Below, piece after piece: positions 24,551 to 36,786 of a stretch of DNA of 64,000 bases. The notes under the pieces are model-generated. The model made no database searches. It saw only the letters and a list, made by a program, of their open reading frames with translations, and was not told the origin of the DNA. Location: positions 21,595,501 through 21,659,500 of the forward strand of contig BSBM01000753.1 in the NCBI GenBank assembly GCA_027924585.1, written 5' to 3'. Position 1 is the stretch's first letter; the number at the start of each line of letters is the position of its first letter. Both the position numbers and the translations under genes were made by a program. Source of the DNA: Larix kaempferi (taxonomy: Eukaryota > Streptophyta > Pinopsida > Pinales > Pinaceae).

Positions 24551-26087
24551 CATTCATATATTAAAGTTTTACTGGAGCAAAAATCCAGGATGGCAACCCA
24601 CAATAGATGGGTATCAACCGAATCAATATATTCATTTTTTTTTTCATGGAAAAAGTATCGTAATTCGCTATATTAACAAGCCACATTTTTCATGGCAAAA
24701 ATACCTATATTACATATCAGTCCCAAAATTTGAGGGAGCCCAGGAAAGCAGTCTGAGGAGACAGTCTATTCTCTGGATGAGATAATCTATTTACCATAAA
24801 AACAAACTACATCTTAGACAAAAACATAAAAAGACTTCCATCTCCGTTCCAGAAAAAACAGAGAGGATATAAAACAGATAACAAACTCTTCAGATACACC
24901 TGCTATGACATAAACAGTGATAATATGCATATCATGATCAAGATTTTCATATTTTGTATACCTCTGAGATTTGCAATTTTTAAAAAACCGTGGGTCCAAG
25001 ATCATCTTTCATGATGGTATCATTTTAGCATTCTCACTTCTGCCAAAGTACCGTCCCCGAATTGAAGCCCTATTTTTGATATTCCATATGTAATTTTGTT
25101 CCTTTCTCTAAACACCTGCTGAATCTGCTTTGTCCGTAATGCCGTGGTAATGTTTCGAAGAGGAAATAATCAATTCATCGTCAGAATTTAAGACTTGCAT
25201 TTAATTTGTATTTAAGATGTGTGTTGGTAAGATCAATTGATTTGTTATAGTGCAACAGGTTGGATATTAATGTTGGTTGATAAATTGGATATTAATGTTG
25301 GCTGACAAGACCATGCAATCTTATAAACCATAATTATCAATTGACTTGTTGCCCGGTGTTAAATAACCTGCAACAAATTGGATATTGATGTCGACTGACA
25401 AGTTGGATATTGATGCCAGCAATCTTATAAACCATAATTAAAACATGGAAAAAAAAATTATAATTATTATAAAACACTATTTGTCAAAATAATTTTAAGA
25501 ATGACTGTGTTAATCTAAATATAAAAAAATACACGTGATAACAGCATTTATCATGCTGAGCTATAAAAATTACTGTATGGAATTTTGGCTGTCCAATACC
25601 GTGAGAAATCAAGGCTATTCGTCATTAAACTAATTATAATGTCTTATAACGCGTGGAAAATTCGATCTAACCATTAAATTTGATTGACTAGTTGGATTTG
25701 AAATTAAAACAAGTTCCTTTTTCGTCGATAGGCGCTTCAATGAGTTTTTTTGTGTATATGGAGGGCAATCACAACTTTTTAATCAAGATTAAGGATAGGC
25801 GACTCTGATGAAGAATGAGGGCATATTCTTCGTCGAGCACATATATCCAATGACAGAGATTTGAGATTGGCTGAAAGATACCCAAACATTTTATCGGATT
25901 AACAGTAATCGGCTGTTTCTTTTATTTAATCTAGGTATTTTGCCACCCAGGCGTGCCACGCCCCATTGGTTAAATGAATCGTTGAATCGGCAGCTCCAAG
26001 ATGAACAATTATCGAATCCTATGACCATTCATTTAACCCATTATCGTTTCAGTTTCAATTTCAATGGAATAGTTAATGTAGAAAATC
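24551..26087. other. Spacer between MES and ABC-transporter fragments
   Basis: No gene. Loosely repeated GGATATTAATGTTGGYTGA blocks lie at 25255-25310 and 25375-25425, with the ATCTTATAAACCATAATTA segment present twice. The last ~150 bp before 26088 are the putative leader of the ABC-transporter fragment. Confidence 0.5.
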
Positions 26088-26719
26088 ATGGCGATGGCGG
26101 CTGCTGATATGTGGAGGGCGGGCAGCAGGCGCAGCAACGGTTCAAGAATATGGAGGGCAGCGGACGATGTGTTCTCCAGATCATCCAGGGATAGAGATGA
26201 TATAGACGACGAAGAGGCCTTGAAGTGGGTGGCCTTGGAAAAATTGCCGACTTACGACCGAATCCGCAAGGGGATTCTCCACAGCATTGCAGGTGAGCAT
26301 GAGGAAGTCAATGTCGCCAAGATCGGCTTTCAAGATCGTCGGCTCTTGATTGACAAATTGCTCAAAATTGCTGATGAAGATAACGAGCGCTTTCTGCTCA
26401 AGCTTTGCAATAGGATCGACAAGTAAGGGGAAAGTTCATATGTTTTTCTTTCCATTTCATATTACTGTGCTTCTTGATTTAATTTCACTTCTTGATTTTT
26501 ATGTTTGCTTCTTGATTTAATTTCACTTCTTGATTTTTATGTTTGCTTCTTGATTTAATTTCACTTCTTGATTTTTATGTTTGCTTTTGGTTGATTGGTA
26601 ATGCACGCAGAGTTGGGATCGAAATACCCAGAATCAAGGTCCGGTATGAGCACTTGAATGTGGATGCAGATGTATATGTTGGTAGCAGAGCATTGCCTAC
26701 CATTCCCAACTTTACAGTA
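26088..26719 (+). pseudogene. PDR-type ABC transporter (ABCG full-size) exons 1-2, truncated
   Basis: Exon 1 (26088-26422) encodes an N-terminus with DDEEALKWVALEKLPTYDRI and RKGIL, a hallmark of plant PDR/ABCG full-size transporters. It ends RFLLKLCNRID at a GTAAGG donor. Exon 2 starts at 26611 after ATGCACGCAG, and the join gives KVGIEIPRIKVRYEHLNVDA then YVGSRALPTIPNFTV. These plasma-membrane pumps export terpenoids, hormones and other lipophilic compounds. Similarity stops near 26719, before any nucleotide-binding domain; the ~1300 residues holding Walker A, the ABC signature and all membrane segments are absent. The reading frame up to the break is clean, so the truncation may be recent. 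Confidence 0.85.
26459..26590 (+). repeat. 38-bp minisatellite in ABC-fragment intron 1
   Basis: CTTCTTGATTTAATTTCACTTCTTGATTTTTATGTTTG-type units repeat three times with a 38-bp period (starts near 26471, 26509 and 26547), each containing TTCACTTCTTGATTTTTATG. They are essentially identical. Confidence 0.85.
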
Positions 26720-26813
26720 GACCAAAGGCTGAAATTGGGCATTCTCTTGATAACTATTTTATTTTGATCACACAAATTAGGTTATAACGGAAATTGTAAT
26801 ATATTTGTTGCAG

Positions 26814-27085
26814 GTTTTCCTCATCCAGCCGATAACGTTCGCATTTCAATTTTGCACAACATTTTCCTTAAAGGAGATCAAACCAACGAGTTGGGATATG
26901 GAGAGTTGGAGGCTTCTCATCTCTATCCAGATTATAAGTACACCACACTGGATCAATTCCTCCATACCTGTTTTGTTTCACCACCAGAGACAACTCACGT
27001 CGTTCTGATGGAAAAGTCTCAGAAACAGCGTTGGGGCATTTGTAATATAGAGATATTTTCGACTGGTAGCTTTTACATAATTTAG
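26814..27085 (+). pseudogene. Isoflavone-reductase-like (PCBER/NmrA family) terminal exon
   Basis: After a TTTGTTGCAG acceptor the frame reads FPHPADNVRISILHNIFLKG, DQTNELGYGELEASHLYPDY and KYTTLDQFL. This is the C-terminal end of the isoflavone reductase / phenylcoumaran benzylic ether reductase / pinoresinol reductase family (family form: F(V/L)KGDQTNFE...EASxLYPDxKYTTxDxxL). These NADPH enzymes act in lignan and flavonoid metabolism. The NADPH site GxxGxxG and catalytic Lys belong to earlier exons that are not seen. It starts only ~95 bp after ABC-transporter similarity ends, so two unrelated genes meet here. The tail after DQFL (VSPPETTHVVL) resembles family members with a longer C-terminus. 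The frame closes at 27083. Confidence 0.75.
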
Positions 27086-30000
27086 CGATTCCTTTTGGAC
27101 TTTAGGTTGTGAGTGGTCATTATTGTCTAAACACTGAAATTTCTGGTTGGAGTTTCCTCCTTCCGTAGATTGTTTCTCCATGTTCTTTCAAAAGCATAGA
27201 AAAATACACTGAGACTCTTTTGAATTAAATTTTTTATAGTTTTTATTAGTTTGATTAATTTTTATATTATTTTGATGTAGGGCTTCCTTTGCTTAAGTTT
27301 ACCATGTTTCATTATAGATTTCTAAAATGGAAATAATAATAATAATTTATTATGATGGTTTAAAGTTAATTTGCTTTGGGGATTTATGGTGATCATACAT
27401 GGTGAGCATAATCTAAAAGATTAGGCTTTAATTAAATTGGATATACTAGCTGATATTGTTATACTGAATCCTCTTCTTTGCCTTGATAAGAACATGTATG
27501 ATATAAGCACGTAGCTTGAATCCATTCTGTGTTGTTTGATGGAGTAGAATATGTTCGTTGCGCCTTAAATGCTCATGTTCTGTGTTGGGTACATGTGAAA
27601 AGATTGCCATGAGGTCTTATAGAGTCGCTCCTTAATTTACCATGTCATGTCTCGGAATTCAGTAGCTGTTGAACGTTGTCTTTTGCAGTCCTTAAGAAAA
27701 CCAATATGTAAAACCAACAGCTTTCCAACCTAGATGGACTTCATATCCACTACTTTTTATGGAGTTGGTAAGGCAAATGGAATTTGGACAAAAGCCTTGA
27801 GTATGAATCTTATCCCCGTCAAAATTGAAGCCTACAGCTTTTCCCGTTAATTTCTCTGCATTCGTGCCAATGACATGATGGCTACTCGTTAGTTGCAATC
27901 TTAGATAACAGATATCCATTACAGAGAGTCAAATTCTTGTTGTATGTCTTCAACTATGGAATCTAAGTAATTCAATAAAATTCACACGAAGTTTTCTGTC
28001 TGAATTACACTATGGCTCAGGGCACATTTGCTTCCTTTTATCCTTAGCCAGTTTTCTTCCCAAATGTAAATTTGACTGCAAAATTTCTCTGGAGAAGCTT
28101 ATTATATTATGTATACATGTTTCATCAATTAACTTGGTTGATCACGTTTCTGATTTTTGACCTTCAGAAACAATATAAAGAGGATATAGTTCTATAGAAC
28201 AAATGTCAATACAAAGAATTCCATTTGGACAAACAAACACAATTCTTCTAATTATACAGCTTTGCTGAAACATTAGGAGTTTTGAATTTTGACATCTAGA
28301 GGGAGATCCAAGTTTGTCCTATATCTGACATAAGAGGCTTTTTTATACTGTTCATATTGGGCATTTTTTCTGTAGTTATTGAGGGTTTAACAAATATGGT
28401 GGACTACTGTCCAAAAAATTCCTTATAGTAATGTAATTGTCATCACAGTTGCTCGACTTCCATAGAGGTGTTTTTATGTTATATGTTTCTTTCTTAATCC
28501 CTTTATCCGCATTTCAATTGCTGAAGAAAAGAGTTTATATTCCTCTTCTATTTGCTACTTCTTACAATGGAGGAAACTTTTGTTCCATTCTGAGGTATCA
28601 AGAATGATCTGAAAGGAAGATTACTATGTTACAAGCAAGACTGGATTGGTGGTTTCACCACAGGATACAGGTATTTACATGACACGCGCTGCATTTGTCT
28701 TCAAGGACGTGAAGGATGTGGAAATAAAAATGCATCTCCCATAGTTAAGCTCCTTAGCGGTTTCCGCATGGCACATAGTGGGTTGTGATACCACCATTGT
28801 GTCGATGCGATGCAATACAAGTGTGCCATGTATCCTGATGGTTTATTTACCGCAACCACTTACAACATATTGCAAACGTGCCTTTTGGCGGTGCGACGCT
28901 CCACTCCAAAGCATTCAAACTAACCCCCATCCTCTTCTATAGCCAGCTTTCCAGCTTCTTATGTTTTTATTTCCTCCGGTCGCTTTCTCGAAACAAATAG
29001 AATGACGAGTTTCACCAATGAATAGAGAATTCTTTTCGGGTGCCACGTAAGGCAGTTCCACATTGCCTTTGAGTATTCAACACCATTTTTCCCATACGCG
29101 GATGTATCAAAAGTGGACATGTGTGAGGGTTGTTTATATACCGCAACCACCAATCTTCATTCCCTTTTTGTGTATGTAGATGATGCGGAATGAATCGAGA
29201 GCCGTTGATTCCTCTCTTTACTACTGCGCCTACGATCTTCGGTTTGCCATCACACTACCATCTTAGAACTAACCATCGAGCACTTATGAGAGCAATGTAT
29301 GAACAAGTGTCCATCTTATTTGATTTTAAAACTGATGCTAATTGTCGACAAGTGTTGTGAATTGTCTTTAACTCGCTGGTTGTGTTTGAAATCAAAATAT
29401 TAATACTTTCCACTGTATATTATGACAAACCAAAGGATATCCCATCGTGGCTCCTCCTCCATGTGACTTAGTGCGCAGTACTTGGGTAAAAGATTTGGAG
29501 GTTGGGCTAGTACTTCTCATAAAATAATCTTTTCTTCTTATAAACGAACCAGGAAGCAAATTTAGTTCCAAAAACCATTTTTTTTTAATGTTTTATTTGC
29601 CAAAATTCATATATCTTTGCCCAAAATTATGGAATGCTAACAAGGAGGAAAGGCATAAATAATCAAGAGATTATCATCAACCTTTTCATGTCAATTGAAA
29701 GTCATAAATAACAAATACATTTAGGATCTCTATATCTATTAAAATTTTAAAAGTTAATAAATTCTTTCATGTTTTGATTTTTTGATTTCAACTGTAACAA
29801 GTACAATGCACAGCATTCATACCTATATTGTATTTGAAACTTTTGGCATTTTTTATTTTGTTTTCAATTAAATAAACTTAAGTTAAAATCAGGTAAGTGT
29901 GTCTGGTACAAATTGTCTTAAAATATTAAATGTAATTAATTTTTAAAATTATTAAAATTATTTATAATTAAAATAAAAGTAACAATTATGTAAAAAATAT

Positions 30001-31009
30001 AAATAAAATTATGTAAATATAACATAAAAAAATAAGAAATATTTATAAAAAAATAATTATTATTTAAAAAAATACTATTATTTAATTCAAAGTTATTACC
30101 CTAATAAAATTTAGAAAAATGATAGTATACATATTGATAAGAAAATTATATAAACATTATGAGAAAAAAATATAAATATTACAAGTAATTCAAATTTATA
30201 TTACAACATCAGTTATAATATTTAAATTATAGTAAAAATGTAAAATGTCATATTTAATATGGACTATATTCACCACTATAGTATTTTAAATTATAGTAAA
30301 AATGTACAATGTCATATTTAATATGGACTATATTCACCACTATAATATTTGAACTGATTTAATTTGAATATTAAAAAAAAATCAAATTTCAATTCAAAAC
30401 TGATACCCTAACATGATTTAAAAAAATTACAATATATACATTTGTACAAAAAATGATCCCGTTCATCCCGGCATTGCAAAGATGAAACTCACCATAAATC
30501 AGGAGAGACTTATTTGGTTTTCTTCCTCACATCAAAACTCATCTCATGTTAATATTAATATTAATTTAGTGTATTGTTCAATTATATATATATATAATCT
30601 ATTTTTTTAATTTAATGTATTAATATTAATATTATAACCCATGTTAATATTACATTTAAAATTGACATATATTAATATTACATTTAAACTTGAGGTGAAA
30701 GAATGTATTGAATGTATTTAATGTTAACTTTCTAAAATTATTAATTAAATGTTACTTTGTAAAATGTTTAATACTTAATCATCATTTATATTATTACTAC
30801 TTAAATATAACTATATTGCATAATATGGCATAATTTTAATATTAATAACGATATTAATATTATTAATAATATTGATATTAATAATAACATTAATCATATT
30901 AAAATTAATAGCATTAATAATATTATTAATGTAATATTGATATCAACAATAATACTAAAATCAATACTAACATGAATAAAAAATACTAACATTAATAATA
31001 ATACTAATA
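27086..31009. other. No recognised gene; AT-rich, low complexity after 29,900
   Basis: A ~75-codon minus ORF at 27919-27692 and a 64-codon one at 29153-28959 carry no motif I trust. The stretch 28640-29260 is GC-richer and may be a worn transposon, with TATTTACCGCAACCACYTAC-like text twice (28846 and 29135). From 29,900 to 31,009 the DNA is dominated by A/T, with many TTAATATTAATA runs at 30,540-31,010. Confidence 0.5.
30226..30352. repeat. ~64-bp tandem duplication
   Basis: AATTATAGTAAAAATGTA and GTCATATTTAATATGGACTA recur with a ~64-bp period, nearly identical. Confidence 0.8.
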
Positions 31010-34000
31010 ATTTACAACCATGGTTAACCATACTATAACATTTTTATATCCAATGCTTGGCTATTGTTAAACATATTCAACCATGGTTAATATGTTATTT
31101 TTAAGCATGGTTAAACATAGTAAACCATGGTTCGTAATGGCTCTAATCATGGTCAAACACTATAAACTATAGTCTAACAATGCTTAGCCGTGGCTCTTTT
31201 GGTTATGTTAACCATGATCAATGATGGTTTAACATGGTATTCCATAACTAGCCATTTGAAGTCAACCATGGTGCATTAAAGTCAACCATGTTTAACCAAC
31301 ATCAACCATAGTGAACCATGGTCAACAAAAGTTAACCGTGGTCAACAATGGGATGTCATCAACCATGCCTAAACAAAGTGAACCATGGTTAACAAAAGTT
31401 AACCGTGGTCAACAATGGGATGCCATCAACCATGGCTAAACATAGTGAACCATGGTTAACCAAATTTCACCATAGTCAACTATGATGCAACCATATGGAA
31501 TAATGATACACTAAAGTCAACCATACCTAAATAATGGCCAACCATTGATTATTATAGTCTATCTCAGTCAAACAAACTCAACCATGCCTAAACAAAGTCA
31601 AACAAATCCAACCATGCGCAAACAACTAAAGTCAAAACCATGCCTAGATAACCAAAGTCAACCAAAATAACCAATGTTAACCAAACAACCGAAGTCCTAC
31701 AAACTAAACCAAAGTCAACCATTCCCAAACAATGTAAACCAAGGTTAAGGATAATAAATAATGGTCAACTATACAATGTAAACCAAATTCATATAAACAA
31801 TTCAAGCAAAGTCAACCAATGTCAACCGTGCCCTAACAACCAAATTCATCTGAAGTCAACCAAAGTTAATCAAAGCCAACCAAAACAATCAAAGTCGACC
31901 AAACAACCAAGGTTAACCCTATCAAGTCAACAAAAGTCAATCATGCCCAAATAATGTAAAAAAATTTAGGCATAGGAAACCATCATCAACCAAGTCAACC
32001 ATGGCCAGCCAATTCAACCACGGTTAACCAAGCCATCTTAAAAAAAGTCAACTCTGTCGATGAAACCAAAGAATCAAAATCAAAGTCAACCATGGCCAGT
32101 TATGGTTAAACATAGTTTAAAGTCAACCACATGCAAACAATGGTTGGCCATGTTTTAAAATCAATCATAGTCTACCTTAACGCAATAATAGTCAACCATG
32201 CCCAAATAACCAAAGTCAAATAAATCCAACCATGCCCAAACAACCAAAGTCAACCAAATTCAACCAAACAACGAAATTCTTCCGAACTAAACCAAAGTCA
32301 ACCATTCTCAAACAATGTAAACTGTGGTTAAATATAATAAACCATGGTCACCTAAACAATGTAAACCAAATTCATAAAAACAATGTAAACTCAAGTCAGG
32401 AAAAGTCAACCATGCCCAAACAACGAAAGTCATGGGTTTGTGCACGAAGTTGAGGACCCTTTAGGTGCAATTCTGCACCTATATATGCATGTTTTTCACC
32501 GCTCTCTACAGCATGACATACATGACCATTATTGACAAAATTTTAGGCATAGATACAATTTTTTATGCAAATTCCAAATATGTAATTTAAAAAAAAAATA
32601 TTGAGATTTTCTATTTATTTCCTAATTTTCTTGACCATGGCCAGCCAAAAGTCAACCAAAGTCAAGCATGGTCAACCAAAGTCAACCATGGTCAACCAAA
32701 AGTCCACCATGTTCATCCAAAGTCAATCATAGCCAACTAGAATCAACCATGGTCATCCAAAGGAAACCATGATCAACCAAAGCCAACCATGGTTAACCAA
32801 AGTTAACCATGGTCAACCAAAGTCAACCATGATCATCCAAATTCAACAATAATCAATGAAAGTCAACCATGATCAATGAAAGTCAACCATGGTAAACCAC
32901 AGGTGACCATAGTTAACTGTGGTCAAACAAAGTTAAGGATGCGTAGCCAAAGTCAACCTAAGTCATCCATAGTTAAACATGATCTACCAAAGTTAGCCAT
33001 GGTAAACGAAAGTGAACCATCGTCAACCAAACTTAACCATGGTAAACCAAAGTTAACCATGGTCAACCAAACTTCAACCAGTCTCAACCATGGTAAACCA
33101 AAGTCACCCATATTTAACCATGGCTAACTAAAGTCAACCATAATCAACCAAAGCCAACCATGGTCAACCATAACTATAGTTGACTTTAATCATGGTTAAA
33201 TTTTGTAGACTTTAGTTGACTATGGCTGAATTCGGTTGACCATGTGGCTGACCATGGCTGACGATGGTTGACCATTGTTCACTATGGTTCTTCATGGTTG
33301 ACCACAACCAAAGTAAACCATGGTCAACCAAAACTCTACAAAAGTCAACCATGGTTATCCAAAGTCAACCAATGTAAACGATAGTCAACCATGGTTATCC
33401 AAAGTCAGCCAATGTAAACGATAGTCAATCATAGTCTTCCAAAGCTATCTATGGCCAACCAAAATTCAACCAAAGTCAAGCATGGTCCGCCAAGGTTAAC
33501 AATGGAAAACTAAACTCAACCAAGGTCAACCAAAGTCAACAATGGTTTACCATAGTTAACCATGGTCAACCATACTCAACCAAATTCATCCATTTGTTAA
33601 CCAAAGTCAACCATAAACAACCATGGTCAAGCATAGTCAATCATTGGCAACCATGGTTAGCCAATGTCAACCAAACTAAACCATGGTCAACGAACGTCAA
33701 CCATGGTTAACCATAGTTAACAATAATGAAACAAAGTCAACCACAGACAACCATCATCAACCAAAGTCAACCACGATCAACCATGGTCATCCAAAGGAAA
33801 CCATGATCAACCAAAGCCAACCATGGTCAACCAAAGTCAACATGGTCAACCAAAGGCAACCATGATCATCCAAATTCAACAATAATCAACGAAATTCAAC
33901 CATGATCAATGAAAGTCAACCATGGTAAACCATAGGTGACGATAGTCAACTGTGGTCAAACAAAGTCAACAATGTGTAGCCAAAGTCAACCTGAGTCATC

Positions 34001-34202
34001 CATAGTTAGACATGATCTACCAAAGTTAGCCATAGTAAATGAAAGTGAACCATCGTCAACCAAACTTAACCATGGTAAACTAAAGTCAACCATGGTCAAC
34101 TAAACTTCAACCAATGTCAACCATGGTAAACCAAAGTCACCCATATTTAACCATGGCTAACCAAAGTCAACCATAATCAACTAAAGCCAACCATGGTCAA
34201 CC
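31010..34202. repeat. W-box-rich satellite array, left part
   Basis: The array is built on a 20-bp unit, AAAGTCAACCATGGTCAACC, that is two 10-bp halves each containing GTCAACC. Units at 31010-32430 are diverged; from 32640 on they are tighter. A 1.03-kb higher-order block (starting GGTCATCCAAAGGAAACC, 32753 and 33784) repeats. 32434-32631 is a non-satellite island. At 33171 the strand flips to GTTGACTTT.../GGTTGACCATGG for ~140 bp and then flips back. The ORFs here (for example 32232-32453, 32876-33127 and 33683-33865) are repeat translations. Each GTCAA core is a WRKY W-box (TTGACY) on the other strand; 32641-32700 alone has five. Confidence 0.92.
34198..34202. repeat. 5-bp target duplication CAACC, left
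   Basis: CAACC lies here and at 40972-40976. At the paralogous site 33165-33175 the satellite runs GGTCAACCATAACTATAG without interruption, so the insertion and its 5-bp duplication can be read directly. Confidence 0.75.
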
Positions 34203-34319
34203 TGTTGTTGCAGCAACATCCCCCCCAAAATTTTGTACATATTGGGGCCCCTCCTTTTATTTTTTAGAAAGGCTGACTTAAGAGGCCATTTCCACTTTTT
34301 AGTCTATGTTTCAACAGAA

Positions 34320-35960
34320 AAACTTACTTTGAAAATTTCCAAGTTTTCTTCCAAAGGATAGAATTCGTGAAAACTTCCCGAAAATGCGGAGCCTTTCAGG
34401 CTATCTCCCCGAAGTTGCGGAAGTATTCGAGTTTTTGTCTCGAAACAGTGGGAGTTAATTGCATAAACCTCCCGAAAAGGACTTAGAAATTTTTGTTGGA
34501 AAGCTGCGGAAGCCATTGGCGAATTCCTTCCGAAACGGCGGAAGAATTCAGGAAAGCTACCCGAAACGGCGGGCGCCATTCGGAAAACCTGATCCAGGTG
34601 GATATCGGTGGCAGCCCACCTCTTCCAATTGGCTCAAAACAGTCTTCTGGCAATGTTGGTAAATTACTATTTTTAGCAGTTTTTCGGGTCCTGAACTTCT
34701 GGAGCCATTTTAAGGCCCTAAACGACATTTTTTGGCGATTTGGGGGACCAAATGGTTGCCAACGGCATTCATTTGGGCCCACTTGAAAGTTGTAAATCTC
34801 GGTTAGACCTTTCCAACGGGCTACCGAGCGCCCTAAACGGAGATCGTATGCAAAATTTATGACCCCGGGAAGTTGACTGTTCAACTAACCACCTTGGGGC
34901 CGCAAACTTTATGACGGTTCATCTTCTAGGGTTAGGTTTTTGGATGATTGGGATTCTTTCCCTCATGCTTATGATAAATAGGCCCTTTCGGCCTCTCTTT
35001 GTATTCATCTTGGCACGAATGAGCATAGCGGCCACATCTCTTCTCAGAGATAGCTACCACCATTCTAGCTATTGTATTTTACAGTCTGTTCTATTTCCGT
35101 TATTTAATAGAATATGTGTTTACTGTATCACTGTGTTATTTGCAATATATCTTTGTATATGATTCTGTATATGCTATCTTTTGTTTCGTTCCCACATTAA
35201 TCCGGATCAAAACCTCCCCGAATCTACGAAAAGGTCTTAGGAACTATTTCTCAAAATTTGCGGAATCTTTGGGTGTTTCTCCCGCAATTGCGGAACCATT
35301 CAGCCTATCCTCCCGAAACTGCGGGAGTCACTCGCCAATCTTCCCTGGGACCCGCCGAGTGACTTAGTCTCTTTTATTTTTATCTCCTCGAAGTTGTGGA
35401 AGCTATTCACAAAAGCCTTCTGCAACTACGGAAGCCTTCTCGTTATCTTTCCGAAAACCCGCCGAGAGACTTTCTACGGAACTATTCAGGTTATCTCCCC
35501 GAAACTACGGGAGTAATTCGCGAACCTCACCCGTAGCCGCCAAAAAAGAATCAAGTCTTCTCCCTCACAAAATTGCGGACGCTTTTCACGAAAACCTTCT
35601 GCAACTACGGAAGCCTTCGCATTGTCTTTCCAAAACGCTGTGGAGACTTAGAATTTTTTCCGAGTTGCAGAAGCCTTCCGCCTATCCTCTCGAAACAACA
35701 GAAGCCTTCACGATATCATTCCACAATTGCGGAAGCTGTGGACTGATTTCCATTAAAGTGGCGGGAAGAAATCGTATATTTCCCCGAAAATGCAGGACAA
35801 CTCCATAAAAAACATTCGCAACAGCTCTCATAAGGTCGCGTTTCGGAAGGATTCGGCAATCTCTTCCGAAACGTCGAAGCCTTTAGCTTAACCTTCTGCA
35901 ATGGCGGGTGAAATTCATGAGTCTGTCCCGCAGGTGGCGGTCGCGCACGCATGTCGAGAC
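34320..35960. repeat. GC-richer degenerate tandem repeat, CCGAAA/GCGGAAG core
   Basis: Drifting units of about 30-45 bp follow the scheme CTCCCGAAACTGCGGAAGC + CATTCGC. They are dense at 34370-34590 and 35205-35960. A higher-order duplication is visible: CCTTCTGCAACTACGGAAGC occurs near 35405 and 35590. Between them, 34600-35200 is single-copy and could hold a promoter (TGATAAATAGG near 34971). ORFs open on both strands here are not convincing genes. Confidence 0.7.
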
Positions 35961-36786
35961 TGCTTGATGTGACCACAATGTACAAATATTAAAGCTTCGT
36001 TTTAAATACGCCACCCACTATATTAAACCCCGCACGTGCCCAACTCGTTTAAATAACCGGTGGGGGTTTGGGCCAACCACATTTCTATTTTTCAATTAAA
36101 AAATGCCGTGGAACGCCGCGTCAATCCGCTCCAGCTCAACTCGCTTGTCCACGTCCGCGTCCACTTCATTCAGCCATCTTCACAGTGCCAGGTAGGATTT
36201 CAACCATTATTTTTGTCCCTTGTTCACGTCAAGTTACCGTTGAGATTTTTTCCCGTCCATAGAACGGCCGTATGTCGTTATTTGTTTATTTTTAAGGCCG
36301 TCGAAGATCCGTAGTTTCGCAACTCTCCCGAAGCCATAGTTTCTCCACCCGCTATATTTCAAGCGCCAGCACCCTCATTTAAAATCCAAGCCGACCACGT
36401 AGCGTATCATAAATCTTACTACTAGCGGTGGTGGTCAAATGGAATCCCTCGCCTGTTCATCAACACGGAGAGCCACCCCTGGTTTCGTCATAATGTCACT
36501 TCAATCCGAGCTCGCCCTTTGTTAAACATTTGATAGGCAACCATGGAAGACACCCTCTCTCCTAGGGCTAAACCGAGAACAGATTGTTTCCACGACGTAT
36601 ACTTATCCTTTCGGGAACATTCCAAAATTTGCCCATTAGGATAGCCAAATCTCAGAGCTATGCTTCTTGCTTGGAATGGTTTATTTGTTAGCATGTTAAA
36701 ATGGTGCTGATCTTTGTTAAATCTCATAATAGTTTGCACATGTTTTATAATGACTTGTGTTTGGTCATTGCCAGGGATAAGTCAAA

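Noticed and set aside
27692-27919. Possible acyltransferase (BAHD-like) fragment on the minus strand
   Set aside because: Only a vague GYEVHLGW resemblance; no HxxxD or DFGWG motif.
32232-33865. ORFs rich in N, Q, K, S, H and P inside the satellite
   Set aside because: They are translations of the 20-bp repeat; the 60-nt reading cycle explains their regular peptide pattern.
31010-34202. CRISPR-like or telomeric array
   Set aside because: Unit length, drift, lack of distinct spacers and eukaryotic setting exclude CRISPR; the unit is not the plant telomere TTTAGGG.
34483-34884. 133-codon minus ORF in the GC-richer repeat zone
   Set aside because: Several overlapping frames are open here because the repeat lacks stops; none has a recognisable motif.
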